The notes under the pieces: model-generated | The model's input: only the letters and a program-made list of their open reading frames with translations | The model's database searches: none | Told to the model about the DNA's origin: nothing | Program-made: the position numbers and the translations under genes | Part shown: positions 34,391-42,542 of the stretch, piece after piece | Layout: every line of letters begins with the position of its first letter | Numbering within the stretch: position 1 is the first letter of the stretch | Origin: Absicoccus intestinalis | Lineage (GTDB): Bacteria; Bacillota_I; Bacilli_A; Erysipelotrichales; Erysipelotrichaceae | Direction: 5' to 3' | Assembly (NCBI RefSeq): GCF_033971885.1 | Contig: NZ_JALBUS010000003.1 | Location: 62,001-126,000, forward strand | DNA: 64,000 nucleotides

Positions 34391-36322
34391 TCATAGGCGG
34401 AATGCTACAGCTGCCGCTTCTTCGGTTGCCTTGTTGGCTTGTCCAGCTTGTGAAGCATCACCAATCACATAAACTTCTGGACATAGATCTTTTATCTCGG
34501 CTTCCAGTGGATTATAGGATTTGGATCCCATCGCAATGATGATACTATCAAAGCCAGTCGCTTCTTTTTCTTTATGATCCTGTTCATAGACAAGGCCATC
34601 CTTTGTGAACTTTTTAATGGTAGCTCCTAAAATATAGGCGGTATCATTGGAATCAAGACGTGCTTTTAAGTGTGTGCCCACACCTAATACACCATAATTG
34701 ATGGTAGGAATCTGATCGATGATGGTACTATGACGACCGGCCCGCTCTCTTAAGAAATCGGCACATTCCAATCCAACCAAACCACCACCGACGATCAATA
34801 CATTGTGACCGACACGAACTTTACCCTCAATGACATCATTGGCCATAAAGACATGTTCACCATCAATGCCTTCAATTGGTGGTTTTGACTGTTTTGCACC
34901 TGTCGCTAACACAACCGCATCAGGATGTAAATCGGCAATCAATTCTTTTGTAGCTGTGGTATTGGTCATATATTCAACGCCTTGTTTCTTTCCTTCTTGG
35001 ATCCAGAAACGCAATGGATTGGCCAATAAAGATTTAGCTGGTGGCAATGCGGCAATGCGGAATTGACCACCCAATTTTTCTTGTGCTTCAATGACCTTCA
35101 CTTGATGTCCTTTTTTGCTGGCAACATAGGCTGTATACAAGCCAGCTGGACCAGAACCAACCACAACCACATTTTTCGGATGATCCACTGGATCAAATGT
35201 ATATTCTGCTTCATGTCCTACACGTGGATTGACCAAACAACAAGCTTGTAAATGATTGGGATCCGTCATATATCCCATACAAGATTGTAAACAGTTGATA
35301 CAAGGAGAAATTTCAGATATTCTTCCCTCCTTCGTTTTATTCGGAAATTCAGGGTCAGCTAAAGATTGTCTGGAGATGGATACAAAATCGGCTTTGCCTG
35401 TTTCCAAGATATCTTCGGCAATTTCTGGGGTATTGATACGATCAATCGCAATCACCGGAATATGTACACTTTCACGAATGGCTTTGGCATTGTTTGCATT
35501 AAATCCCATCGGTTCATCTTCTGGTGCGGACATCCAATCCAAAGATGCATAGGTACAAATTGTCACTTCGATGGCATCATATCCAGCTTCCTCGAAATAT
35601 TTCGCAAAGATCTTGGTATCGGAAATCGTCATTCCTCCAGGTACTTTTTCTTCACCCGACAATTTTATGATGACAGGATAGTCGTCTCCACATTTGCGTT
35701 TGACATCCTTGCAGATTTCACACGCAAAACGAGCACGGTTTTCTAAACTACCACCAAATTCATCAAATCGTCGATTGGTAAATTGAGATAAAAATTGCTG
35801 GACTAAATAGCCATGGCCAGCATGAACTTCCACACCATCAAAGCCTGCTTTTTTTGCTCGCAAAGCAGCATCACCAAACATATGGATATTATCCCAAACT
35901 TCTTCTGTCGTGAGTTCATGGGGCACTTCATCAAAGATTGGACAAGCTAATGGAGAAGGGGCAGATACTTCATGTCCTAATATGGTTTTTGTATATTGTC
36001 TTCCTGGTTGATGCAATTGTGGAAATACACAAGCTCCCTGCTGATGGATCGCATCGGTGACTTCCTTCCAAGCTGCAATATGCTTATCATCACCTAACGA
36101 AGGCTCAAATGGTGTACAAAATTCACTATCTTGTACACGTGTGACCTCAGTGATGATCAAACCATATCCCCCTTTGGCACGTGCTTCATAATAGGCTTTT
36201 GTTCGTGCAGTCGGGGTACCACCCAATTCAGCAAAACCAACACCCATGGCTCCCATCACAAAACGGTTTTTCAACTGTAAAGAACCAATTTGACCGGGTT
36301 CAAATAATTTGTCAAAATTCAT
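34391..36322 (-). CDS. FAD/FMN/Fe-S NADH:flavin oxidoreductase (enoate reductase/BaiCD-like)
   Basis: This 643-residue protein has the three-part layout of 2,4-dienoyl-CoA reductase, 2-enoate reductase and BaiCD/BaiH: an old-yellow-enzyme barrel (about residues 1-335) with HAGHGYLVQQFLS at the active site, a 4Fe-4S cluster motif CINCLQSC plus a later cysteine (about 338-360), and a C-terminal FAD/NAD(P) domain with VVVVGSGPAGLYTA and LIVGGGLVGLE. Such enzymes reduce alpha,beta-unsaturated acids or steroids in anaerobes. The substrate is unknown. It is divergently transcribed from a PucR-type regulator that probably controls it. Confidence 0.88.
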   Translation of the reverse strand: MNFDKLFEPGQIGSLQLKNRFVMGAMGVGFAELGGTPTARTKAYYEARAKGGYGLIITEVTRVQDSEFCTPFEPSLGDDKHIAAWKEVTDAIHQQGACVFPQLHQPGRQYTKTILGHEVSAPSPLACPIFDEVPHELTTEEVWDNIHMFGDAALRAKKAGFDGVEVHAGHGYLVQQFLSQFTNRRFDEFGGSLENRARFACEICKDVKRKCGDDYPVIIKLSGEEKVPGGMTISDTKIFAKYFEEAGYDAIEVTICTYASLDWMSAPEDEPMGFNANNAKAIRESVHIPVIAIDRINTPEIAEDILETGKADFVSISRQSLADPEFPNKTKEGRISEISPCINCLQSCMGYMTDPNHLQACCLVNPRVGHEAEYTFDPVDHPKNVVVVGSGPAGLYTAYVASKKGHQVKVIEAQEKLGGQFRIAALPPAKSLLANPLRFWIQEGKKQGVEYMTNTTATKELIADLHPDAVVLATGAKQSKPPIEGIDGEHVFMANDVIEGKVRVGHNVLIVGGGLVGLECADFLRERAGRHSTIIDQIPTINYGVLGVGTHLKARLDSNDTAYILGATIKKFTKDGLVYEQDHKEKEATGFDSIIIAMGSKSYNPLEAEIKDLCPEVYVIGDASQAGQANKATEEAAAVAFRL

Positions 36323-36404
36323 TTTTATACCTCCTGTTGATTGAACTATACCTATTTTAATATTCTTGTTATTTTTTTCACATGTTAAAACAAACGAATT
36401 GTTC

Positions 36405-36430
36405 TATAATATTTGTGCAATTTGCACAAA
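36405..36430 (+). promoter_or_regulatory. Promoter -10 and operator-like palindrome before the PucR-type regulator
   Basis: TATAAT (36405-36410) is immediately followed by TTTGTGC-AATTT-GCACAAA (36412-36430), a perfect 7-bp inverted repeat that overlaps the expected transcription start. The position suggests a repressor or autoregulatory site in the divergent region. Confidence 0.6.
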
Positions 36431-36448
36431 CGAAAGGAATAAAATTCT

Positions 36449-37684
36449 ATGCTCGAAAAAGAAAAGATTGCCTTATTTGATATGGTGACTGCCGATTTAA
36501 GTTTTTCTTCTTTGATTGAAAATATTCAAAAAAAGATATTTGATAATCCCATCATGATCACAAATACCTATTTTAAAGTGATTGCCATGAGCACCGATAC
36601 CGATTTTAATGACGATGTCTGGAATTATGCGAAAAAGTATCATTGCTGTTCAAAAGAATCCATTCTTTCCTTTCGAGAAGATTCTGCATCCAAACGATTG
36701 TTTTCTCAAAACAAATCCTTTTTATATAAAACAAATCTAGGAAAGAACATTCCACGGATCTTAGGTCGGATAGCTAAAAATGATGTTGTATATGGCTATA
36801 TTATTATTTTTGAGATCAATCATAAACTGGAAGACATCGATATACAAAAATCAAATTTGGTATGCAAGGTCTTGAGCCCTCTGCTTGCCAACAAAACAAC
36901 GAACGATTCCATTTACAATTCACGTAGAGAATACTTTTATTTGAACTTATTGCATATCAACGAAAACAATAAATTAGAGATTGAAAATGAGATTCTTCAA
37001 TTTCAATGGGATTTTAAAAGTTATTTTCAAGTGTTATCCATCATTTGTCCAACGGATAAAAGCCACTATATTTATTTAAGCAATGAAATCAATAAGATTG
37101 CACAAGATGTCACTTCTTTTATCTATGCAGATCAGATTTTGACCGTGCTTAATTTTAATGATGAAAATATAAAAAACACGTACATAAAACAAATTCAACA
37201 ACTTCTGATCGACTTTCCAGTAAAAATCGGAATCAGTCGAACCTTTTATGATTTATCCGAGCTCAAAGTATATTTTCATCAAGCCCTACGTGCTCGAGAA
37301 CTTGGTGTATTGATCCATAAAAATGAAATCCTGTATCCATTTTATCAATATGAATATTATGATATGATCGCACATTATCCATCAAAAGAATGGCCTTCTT
37401 TGATATGTAACGAATATCATTTATTAAAAACATATGATACGGTTAATCACACACAACTCCTACAAACTTGTATTACCTATTTTTTAACTGGATCCAAGGT
37501 ATCAAAAGCCGCACAAGAATTGGGAATTCATAGAAATACTTTGTTATATCGTTTATCCACGATTGAAGAAATCATCCATAAAAACAGCAGTGATGTTAAA
37601 ATATTGGATCTAATTTATCATTCCCGTTTGATCGATCAACTGATGCAAGTTCAGGATAGCAGCATCTATGACCCGGATTCTTAG
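36449..37684 (+). CDS. PucR/CdaR-type transcriptional regulator
   Basis: This 411-residue protein ends in the PucR-type helix-turn-helix, with SKAAQELGIHRNTLLYRLSTIEEI at about residues 350-375. The middle resembles the GGDEF-like domain of CdaR/PucR proteins (RARELG and the YYDMIAHYP segment), and the N-terminal 140 residues look like a small-molecule sensor. Such regulators usually activate nearby catabolic genes in response to a substrate. GAAAGGA precedes the ATG. It is divergent from the enoate-reductase-like gene, with a palindrome at its own promoter. Confidence 0.83.
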   Translation: MLEKEKIALFDMVTADLSFSSLIENIQKKIFDNPIMITNTYFKVIAMSTDTDFNDDVWNYAKKYHCCSKESILSFREDSASKRLFSQNKSFLYKTNLGKNIPRILGRIAKNDVVYGYIIIFEINHKLEDIDIQKSNLVCKVLSPLLANKTTNDSIYNSRREYFYLNLLHINENNKLEIENEILQFQWDFKSYFQVLSIICPTDKSHYIYLSNEINKIAQDVTSFIYADQILTVLNFNDENIKNTYIKQIQQLLIDFPVKIGISRTFYDLSELKVYFHQALRARELGVLIHKNEILYPFYQYEYYDMIAHYPSKEWPSLICNEYHLLKTYDTVNHTQLLQTCITYFLTGSKVSKAAQELGIHRNTLLYRLSTIEEIIHKNSSDVKILDLIYHSRLIDQLMQVQDSSIYDPDS

Positions 37685-37691
37685 AAAGTTT

Positions 37692-37726
37692 CAAAAAAAA
37701 AGAAGTAGAGGAAAAATTCCTCTACT
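37692..37726. terminator. Terminator shared by hpf and the PucR-type gene
   Basis: A ten-bp stem, AGTAGAGGAA / TTCCTCTACT, encloses three bases. On the minus strand it is followed by nine T residues, so it serves hpf best. Confidence 0.9.
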
Positions 37727-38249
37727 CCGTTTCAATCAATCCATAATCGCCATCTTTACGTTTATAGACAACCGCTATCTTTTCTGTTTCATCATCGGTA
37801 TAAATGAAGAAATCATGTCCTAACAATTCCATTTTCATGATGGCTTCATCCAAGCTCATTTCTTGCGGTTCAATGGATTTTGTTTTGACAACTTCATCAA
37901 TATCATCTCCTGCAGATTCTTCTTCATCAAGGAATGCCTCTGCTAAAGATAATCGATTCTTTCTTTGCAGACGTGTTTTTTGACGACGAATCTGATCTTC
38001 TAGTTTGTCAATGGCTAAATCAATGGCAGCATACAAATCATCATCTACAACTTCAGCACGTAATATTGCATATTTTGTTGGAATCGTGACCTCGATTTTC
38101 TGGCCAACCGGATAGGTCCGAATCAACACTTTGGCAGTGACGTTATCGTCGATCAAGAAATACTTCGTCAAGTGATCCAGCTTTTTGTTGACCTTTTCGG
38201 CAATAGCCGGTGTAACCTTCACGTTTTTTCCCACAATATTAACTTTCAT
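37722..38249 (-). CDS. hpf: Ribosome hibernation promoting factor, long form
   Basis: This 175-residue protein has the S30AE/HPF fold in its N-terminal 100 residues (MKVNIVGKNVKVT onward) and the C-terminal dimerisation domain of long HPF, ending in MKMELLGHDFFIYTDDETEKIAVVYKRKDGDYGLIE. Long HPF pairs 70S ribosomes into inactive 100S dimers in stationary phase. I start at the ATG at 38249, preceded by GGGAGGTG, rather than an upstream in-frame ATG at 38303. A promoter and terminator make it a single-gene unit. Confidence 0.94.
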   Translation of the reverse strand: MKVNIVGKNVKVTPAIAEKVNKKLDHLTKYFLIDDNVTAKVLIRTYPVGQKIEVTIPTKYAILRAEVVDDDLYAAIDLAIDKLEDQIRRQKTRLQRKNRLSLAEAFLDEEESAGDDIDEVVKTKSIEPQEMSLDEAIMKMELLGHDFFIYTDDETEKIAVVYKRKDGDYGLIETE

Positions 38250-38286
38250 AATAACACCTCCCAAAGTTGTTATTGTTTCTATAAAA

Positions 38287-38315
38287 AGTATACCATATTT
38301 CATTGGGTATGACTA
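38287..38315 (-). promoter_or_regulatory. hpf promoter
   Basis: On the minus strand TAGTCA (38315-38310) and TATACT (38292-38287) are separated by 17 bases, 37 bases before the hpf ATG. Confidence 0.5.
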
Positions 38316-38486
38316 CATTCTAGCTTCCCAAGCTTAATCCAACGTTAAACCCTTGCATCTTTCATCTTTTTATTTCGTACTAGATTCATTCCATCATAGT
38401 TGCTATAGTGGAATAGCTAAAAACTTATGGTCTTATCTGTTATTGGATCCAATCATCCATATAAAGAGCAATAAAAGGAGGACATC

Positions 38487-39437
38487 ATGAACAATCCGTA
38501 TCCCTATTCCGATGACAATAAGCGTTACCAAACGATGAATTATTACTTTAAACATGCCTATCGACATAAAGTAGCCAAAGTTCCCTTAAATGCAGGATTT
38601 ACCTGTCCCAATCGAGATGGTACAAAAGGAATGGGTGGTTGTACGTTTTGTTCGGCTTTGGGTTCTGGAGACAGTATTCTTCATTTTCAAGATACTCTTT
38701 CGATTCAATACCAAACGGGTCTAGAGCGCATGCGACAAAAATGGCCCCATTGTTTAGGTTTTGCCTATTTCCAATCCTTTTCCAATACGTATGCACCATT
38801 GGATGTTTTACGATCCATCTATGATCCATTTTTTAATGATCCGACGGTGACAGGTGTAGCCGTCGCCACACGAGCCGACTGTTTGGAACCCGATGTACTG
38901 GATTATCTCGCTAAACAAGCTTCAAAAAAAGAAGTCTGGATCGAATTGGGCTTACAAACCATTCATGAAAAAACTATGAAACATCTCAATCGTTGTCATG
39001 GTACACAAATTGTCTGGGATCAACTAGCAAAGATTCGGCATACACCCATCAAAACATGTGTCCATTTAATGAATTCGTTACCTGGTGAATCCAAAGAAGA
39101 TATGATTGACAGTGCCACAGCCGTTGCTGCTCATCATCCCGATGCGATCAAGATCCATATGTTACATCTATTAAAAGGAACCCAATTAGCCAAAGAATAT
39201 GAAATCCATCCCTTTCCGATTCTTTCTTTAGAAGACTATGTAGATATTGTAGTATCGCAATTGGAAGTCTTACCACCCGATATGATCATTGAACGATTAA
39301 CAGGTGATGGCTTAGCCGATGAATTGATCCTGCCCACTTGGACAATAAAAAAGACCATCGTTCTCAATGAAATTGATAAACGAATGGCCCGTTTGGATAC
39401 TTATCAAGGTAAATATTATTGTAGTTCCAAGCAATAG
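38487..39437 (+). CDS. TIGR01212 family radical SAM protein (YtqA-like)
   Basis: This 316-residue protein belongs to the YtqA/YhcC radical SAM group. The cluster cysteines lie in FTCPNRDGTKGMGGCTFCS, the extended spacing that marks this family, followed by QSFSNTYAP and the VHLMNSLPGES block. Members cleave S-adenosylmethionine to a radical, and some are linked to tRNA modification or sulfur chemistry; the product here is unknown. AAGGAGG precedes the ATG. Its 3' end overlaps the convergent tyrS by 22 bases. Confidence 0.88.
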   Translation: MNNPYPYSDDNKRYQTMNYYFKHAYRHKVAKVPLNAGFTCPNRDGTKGMGGCTFCSALGSGDSILHFQDTLSIQYQTGLERMRQKWPHCLGFAYFQSFSNTYAPLDVLRSIYDPFFNDPTVTGVAVATRADCLEPDVLDYLAKQASKKEVWIELGLQTIHEKTMKHLNRCHGTQIVWDQLAKIRHTPIKTCVHLMNSLPGESKEDMIDSATAVAAHHPDAIKIHMLHLLKGTQLAKEYEIHPFPILSLEDYVDIVVSQLEVLPPDMIIERLTGDGLADELILPTWTIKKTIVLNEIDKRMARLDTYQGKYYCSSKQ

Positions 39438-40648
39438 TAACGTTTCTTTCCTCGGCGAATGATCACACAACCATCCACATAGGCATCTTTCGAAGAAATG
39501 ATGGCATGCACATCTTGTACTTTGACACCATTGACACTGATGGAATTTCCTTTGATCCATTCACGTGCTTCTCGTTTGGAAGAAGCAATATGTGTATTGA
39601 CCAAAACATCTTCTAAGATTTGGTTATCTGGACAAGATGTTTTTTCCATATTCTTGACTGCATCATGACGTTCGGATGTATCCAAATCCGCCAATTTTCC
39701 TCGGAATAAAGCATTGGTAATCTTTAATGCCGAATCCAAAGCTTCTTGACCATGCAGATCACGGACAACTTCACTGGCTAAGGCTTTTTGTGCTTCTCGT
39801 TTATGAGGTGCTTCTTTTAAGGATACTTCTAAGGCATCAATTTCTTCTTTGGTAAGGAAGGTCAATTTCTTTAAATATTCAATAACCTTGGCATCTTCCG
39901 TATTAAACAAGAATTGGTATAAATCATATGGACTGGTTTTTTCTGGATCCAACCAAACCGTTCCCGTTTCACTCTTACCAAACTTCGTTCCATCGGCTTT
40001 GGTGATCAAAGGCATTGTCAAACCATACGCTTTGGCATCGGCTCCGCATTTTTTACGAATCAATTCCAAACCGGATGTAATATTGCCCCATTGATCTTGT
40101 CCACCAATCTGTAAGGTACAATTCTTCGTTTTGTATAATGTATAGAAGTCTAATGACTGCAAGATCATATACGAGAATTCCGTATAAGAAATACCCGATT
40201 CCAAACGTTTTTTAACGGTTTCTTTATTCAACATATAGGTGATATTGAATAGTTTTCCATAATCACGTAAAAAATCAATGATTGTAACATCTTTGGTCCA
40301 ATCCAAGTTATTGACCATCTCAAAACCAAACAATTTTTGAATCTGATCATGGAGGGCATCAAAGTTGTGCTTTAGAACTTCCGGGGTCAACATTTGTCGC
40401 TCGCCGGTTGCTTTTGGATCCCCAATAAAACCTGTCGCACCACCCACTAACATAATGGGATGATGGCCATGTTGCTGCAAACGTTTTGCCATTAATAAGC
40501 TTGAATAATGACCAATATGCAAACTATCGGCTGTTGGATCGGTACCAATATAGAATGTCACCTTTTCATTGTTGATGACATCTTTAACTTCAGGACTTGT
40601 GACATTATCAATCAAGCCACGCCATTCTAATTCTTCAAAAAGTTCCAT
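39416..40648 (-). CDS. tyrS: Tyrosyl-tRNA synthetase
   Basis: This 410-residue class I synthetase charges tRNA-Tyr. It has the HIGH signature as HIGH in DSLHIGHYSSL, the KMSKS-type loop as KFGKSETG, and a C-terminal S4-like RNA-binding domain ending in GKKRYYCLELQ. I chose the ATG at 40648, preceded by GAAGGAGA, since the upstream open frame runs back into the T-box terminator. The 3' end overlaps the convergent radical SAM gene. Expression is controlled by the T-box leader at 40650-40889. Confidence 0.96.
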   Translation of the reverse strand: MELFEELEWRGLIDNVTSPEVKDVINNEKVTFYIGTDPTADSLHIGHYSSLLMAKRLQQHGHHPIMLVGGATGFIGDPKATGERQMLTPEVLKHNFDALHDQIQKLFGFEMVNNLDWTKDVTIIDFLRDYGKLFNITYMLNKETVKKRLESGISYTEFSYMILQSLDFYTLYKTKNCTLQIGGQDQWGNITSGLELIRKKCGADAKAYGLTMPLITKADGTKFGKSETGTVWLDPEKTSPYDLYQFLFNTEDAKVIEYLKKLTFLTKEEIDALEVSLKEAPHKREAQKALASEVVRDLHGQEALDSALKITNALFRGKLADLDTSERHDAVKNMEKTSCPDNQILEDVLVNTHIASSKREAREWIKGNSISVNGVKVQDVHAIISSKDAYVDGCVIIRRGKKRYYCLELQ

Positions 40649-40649
40649 G

Positions 40650-40889
40650 TCTGTCTCCTTCTCATAAAAAAAGAACATATCATCCAAGGGACGAAATGTT
40701 CGTGTTACCACCCTAATTTATCTAAAGATCACTCTTTAGACCTTCGTGACTGTTTCCAGTTCATCCTTTAATGCAGGATATACAAGCAGCTCCCAAGCTG
40801 TATTCCATAGCCGATAGACAGTTTTTCACCAACCAACTGTTCTCTAAACTATCCTTTCTATGCCTTGTCTTGTTCTTTGCCTTGGTTGC
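40650..40889 (-). promoter_or_regulatory. Tyrosine T-box leader of tyrS
   Basis: The T-box sequence AGGGTGGTAACACG lies at 40714-40701. A 13-bp terminator hairpin with T-run follows at about 40702-40666. In the Stem I specifier loop, GGAATACAGC puts UAC, a tyrosine codon, at 40802-40800, matching the downstream gene. Uncharged tRNA-Tyr should stabilise the antiterminator and allow tyrS transcription. Confidence 0.88.
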
Positions 40890-40919
40890 ATCATAACATA
40901 TTCATTCTCACAAACGCAA
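40890..40919 (-). promoter_or_regulatory. Promoter of the tyrS T-box leader
   Basis: TTGCGT (40919-40914), an 18-base spacer and an extended -10, TGTTATGAT (hexamer 40895-40890), lie just upstream of the T-box RNA. Confidence 0.55.
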
Positions 40920-40999
40920 ACACTTTTCTATTTCGGTATAGATTTTATATATGAAACATCTAAAAAAATTTAATATTCTTTTTAAACGTTATTTCATCG

Positions 41000-41005
41000 T
41001 ATAAT
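41000..41005 (+). promoter_or_regulatory. -10 element of the metF operon
   Basis: A perfect TATAAT lies 24 bases before the metF ATG. Only a T-rich, weak -35 is present. No SAM riboswitch or other leader was seen in the 100 bases upstream. Confidence 0.5.
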
Positions 41006-41029
41006 AGGAAAATAGAAAGAAGGAAATAT

Positions 41030-41911
41030 ATGTCGATCATTGATATTTTAAATAATAATAAAGTAACCATTTCTTTTGAGGTCTTCCCTCCCAAAAAAGA
41101 AACCAATTTTGATGAAGTAGAAAAAGCAGCCCGTCAAATTGCGGATTTGCATCCAAACTTCATGTCGGTAACCTATGGAGCTGGTGGCACCAATAATAAA
41201 AACACCGCCCACTTAGCGGCAGATATCCAAAATAAGACATCTACCCCTGTACTCGCTCACTTAACTTGTGTGTCTTCGACAAAAGAACAAGTGGCATCCG
41301 TCATCCATACCTATGAAGATTTAGGCATTGACAGTATCATGGCTTTACGTGGCGACCTACCAAAAGACGGTAAAGTGAGTTCCGATTATACCCATGCGAT
41401 TGACTTGATTCGTGATATCAAAGCAATCAATCCCAACCTATGCATTGGCGGCGCTTGTTATCCAGAAGGTCATGTGGAATGTGAAAGACAATCCGAAGAC
41501 ATTCAACATTTAAAAGAAAAAGTGGATGCTGGTTTGGATTTTTTAACAACGCAAATGTTTTTTGATAATGATACTTTCTACAATTTTATGTTTAAGATTC
41601 GTGAAGCCGGTATTACCGTTCCCGTGTTAGCGGGTATCATGCCTATTACGAAAAAGCGCCAAGTTGCTCGCAGTGTGGCTTTGAGTGGTGCAACCATCCC
41701 ACATAAATTCCGTCGTATGGTCGATCGTTTTGGCGATAGTGAAGAAACCATGAAACAAGCAGGTATCATTTATGCTTCCGAACAAATTATTGATTTGATT
41801 TCCAATGGAATCAATCATATCCATGTATATTCTATGAATCGTCCCGATATTGCTGCTGGTATCATTCAGAATTTGTCTTCTATTATTGATTATGATCGAA
41901 TTAAAGAATAG
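41030..41911 (+). CDS. metF: Methylenetetrahydrofolate reductase
   Basis: This 293-residue barrel enzyme reduces 5,10-methylene- to 5-methyl-tetrahydrofolate with FAD, making the methyl donor for MetH. Characteristic segments are the early FEVFPPKKE, SVTYGAGG, LRGD with its catalytic aspartate region and TQMFFDND. AGAAGGAAA precedes the ATG. It is the first gene of a three-gene operon with a MetH reactivation domain and metH, whose starts overlap the preceding genes. Confidence 0.94.
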   Translation: MSIIDILNNNKVTISFEVFPPKKETNFDEVEKAARQIADLHPNFMSVTYGAGGTNNKNTAHLAADIQNKTSTPVLAHLTCVSSTKEQVASVIHTYEDLGIDSIMALRGDLPKDGKVSSDYTHAIDLIRDIKAINPNLCIGGACYPEGHVECERQSEDIQHLKEKVDAGLDFLTTQMFFDNDTFYNFMFKIREAGITVPVLAGIMPITKKRQVARSVALSGATIPHKFRRMVDRFGDSEETMKQAGIIYASEQIIDLISNGINHIHVYSMNRPDIAAGIIQNLSSIIDYDRIKE

Positions 41912-42542
41912 TGAAATCCAACGATATCTTGGCTATCAAAAAATCCAACCCGATAAACAAATCAATACGTTGATCGAACGTTGCAAAAAAAACGTCATTC
42001 ACCGTTCCACGCCAAGAAAAAGCGTCCGTGTCTTCCCGCTTATTTTTCAAGAAGACACATTAGTTATTGAAACCATGCATATCCAATCGAAAAGTTTGTA
42101 TCGAAATTTAGCTGGATGTGACAAAGTGTGTCTAATGGGCGTGACCATTGGTCCTGCCATTGATCAATTGATTCGGCGAGCAGAAATTTCCCATATGGTA
42201 GAAGTTGCGATTTACCAAGCCATTGGAGCTGCCTATGCAGAAGCCTGGGCCGATACGGTCAATCAAGAAATCAAAGAAACCATGTTAGGTCAAGGCTATT
42301 ATTGTCGCCCTCGATTTTCACCTGGATATGGCGATTTTGATTTAAGTTTTCAAACCCAATTCAGCCAATTATTAGATTTACCTCATACAACTGGTATAAC
42401 GCTGACCGATACCTTATTGATGATGCCATCGAAATCTGTAACTGCATTGATTGGTTGTTCAACCAAAGAAGAACCTTGTATCTTGGCTGGCTGTGAAGTC
42501 TGTGAGAAAACCAATTGTTCGTTTAGGAGGAATACACAATGA
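41892..42542 (+). CDS. Stand-alone MetH reactivation-domain protein
   Basis: This 216-residue protein resembles the activation domain of cobalamin-dependent methionine synthase that in E. coli is the C-terminal part of MetH. The key motif RFSPGYGDF (family RPGYG) binds S-adenosylmethionine for reductive remethylation of cob(II)alamin. The tail CILAGCEVCEKTNCSF contains four clustered cysteines, a feature of the free-standing proteins. The probable ATG at 41892 overlaps metF by 20 bases, with no clear ribosome binding site, so translation is likely coupled. The stop overlaps the metH start. Confidence 0.85.
   Translation: MIELKNSEIQRYLGYQKIQPDKQINTLIERCKKNVIHRSTPRKSVRVFPLIFQEDTLVIETMHIQSKSLYRNLAGCDKVCLMGVTIGPAIDQLIRRAEISHMVEVAIYQAIGAAYAEAWADTVNQEIKETMLGQGYYCRPRFSPGYGDFDLSFQTQFSQLLDLPHTTGITLTDTLLMMPSKSVTALIGCSTKEEPCILAGCEVCEKTNCSFRRNTQ

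Noticed and set aside
40911..41029. SAM riboswitch before metF
   Set aside because: None of the S-box conserved segments or a terminator was found; the same holds before the MetE-like gene.
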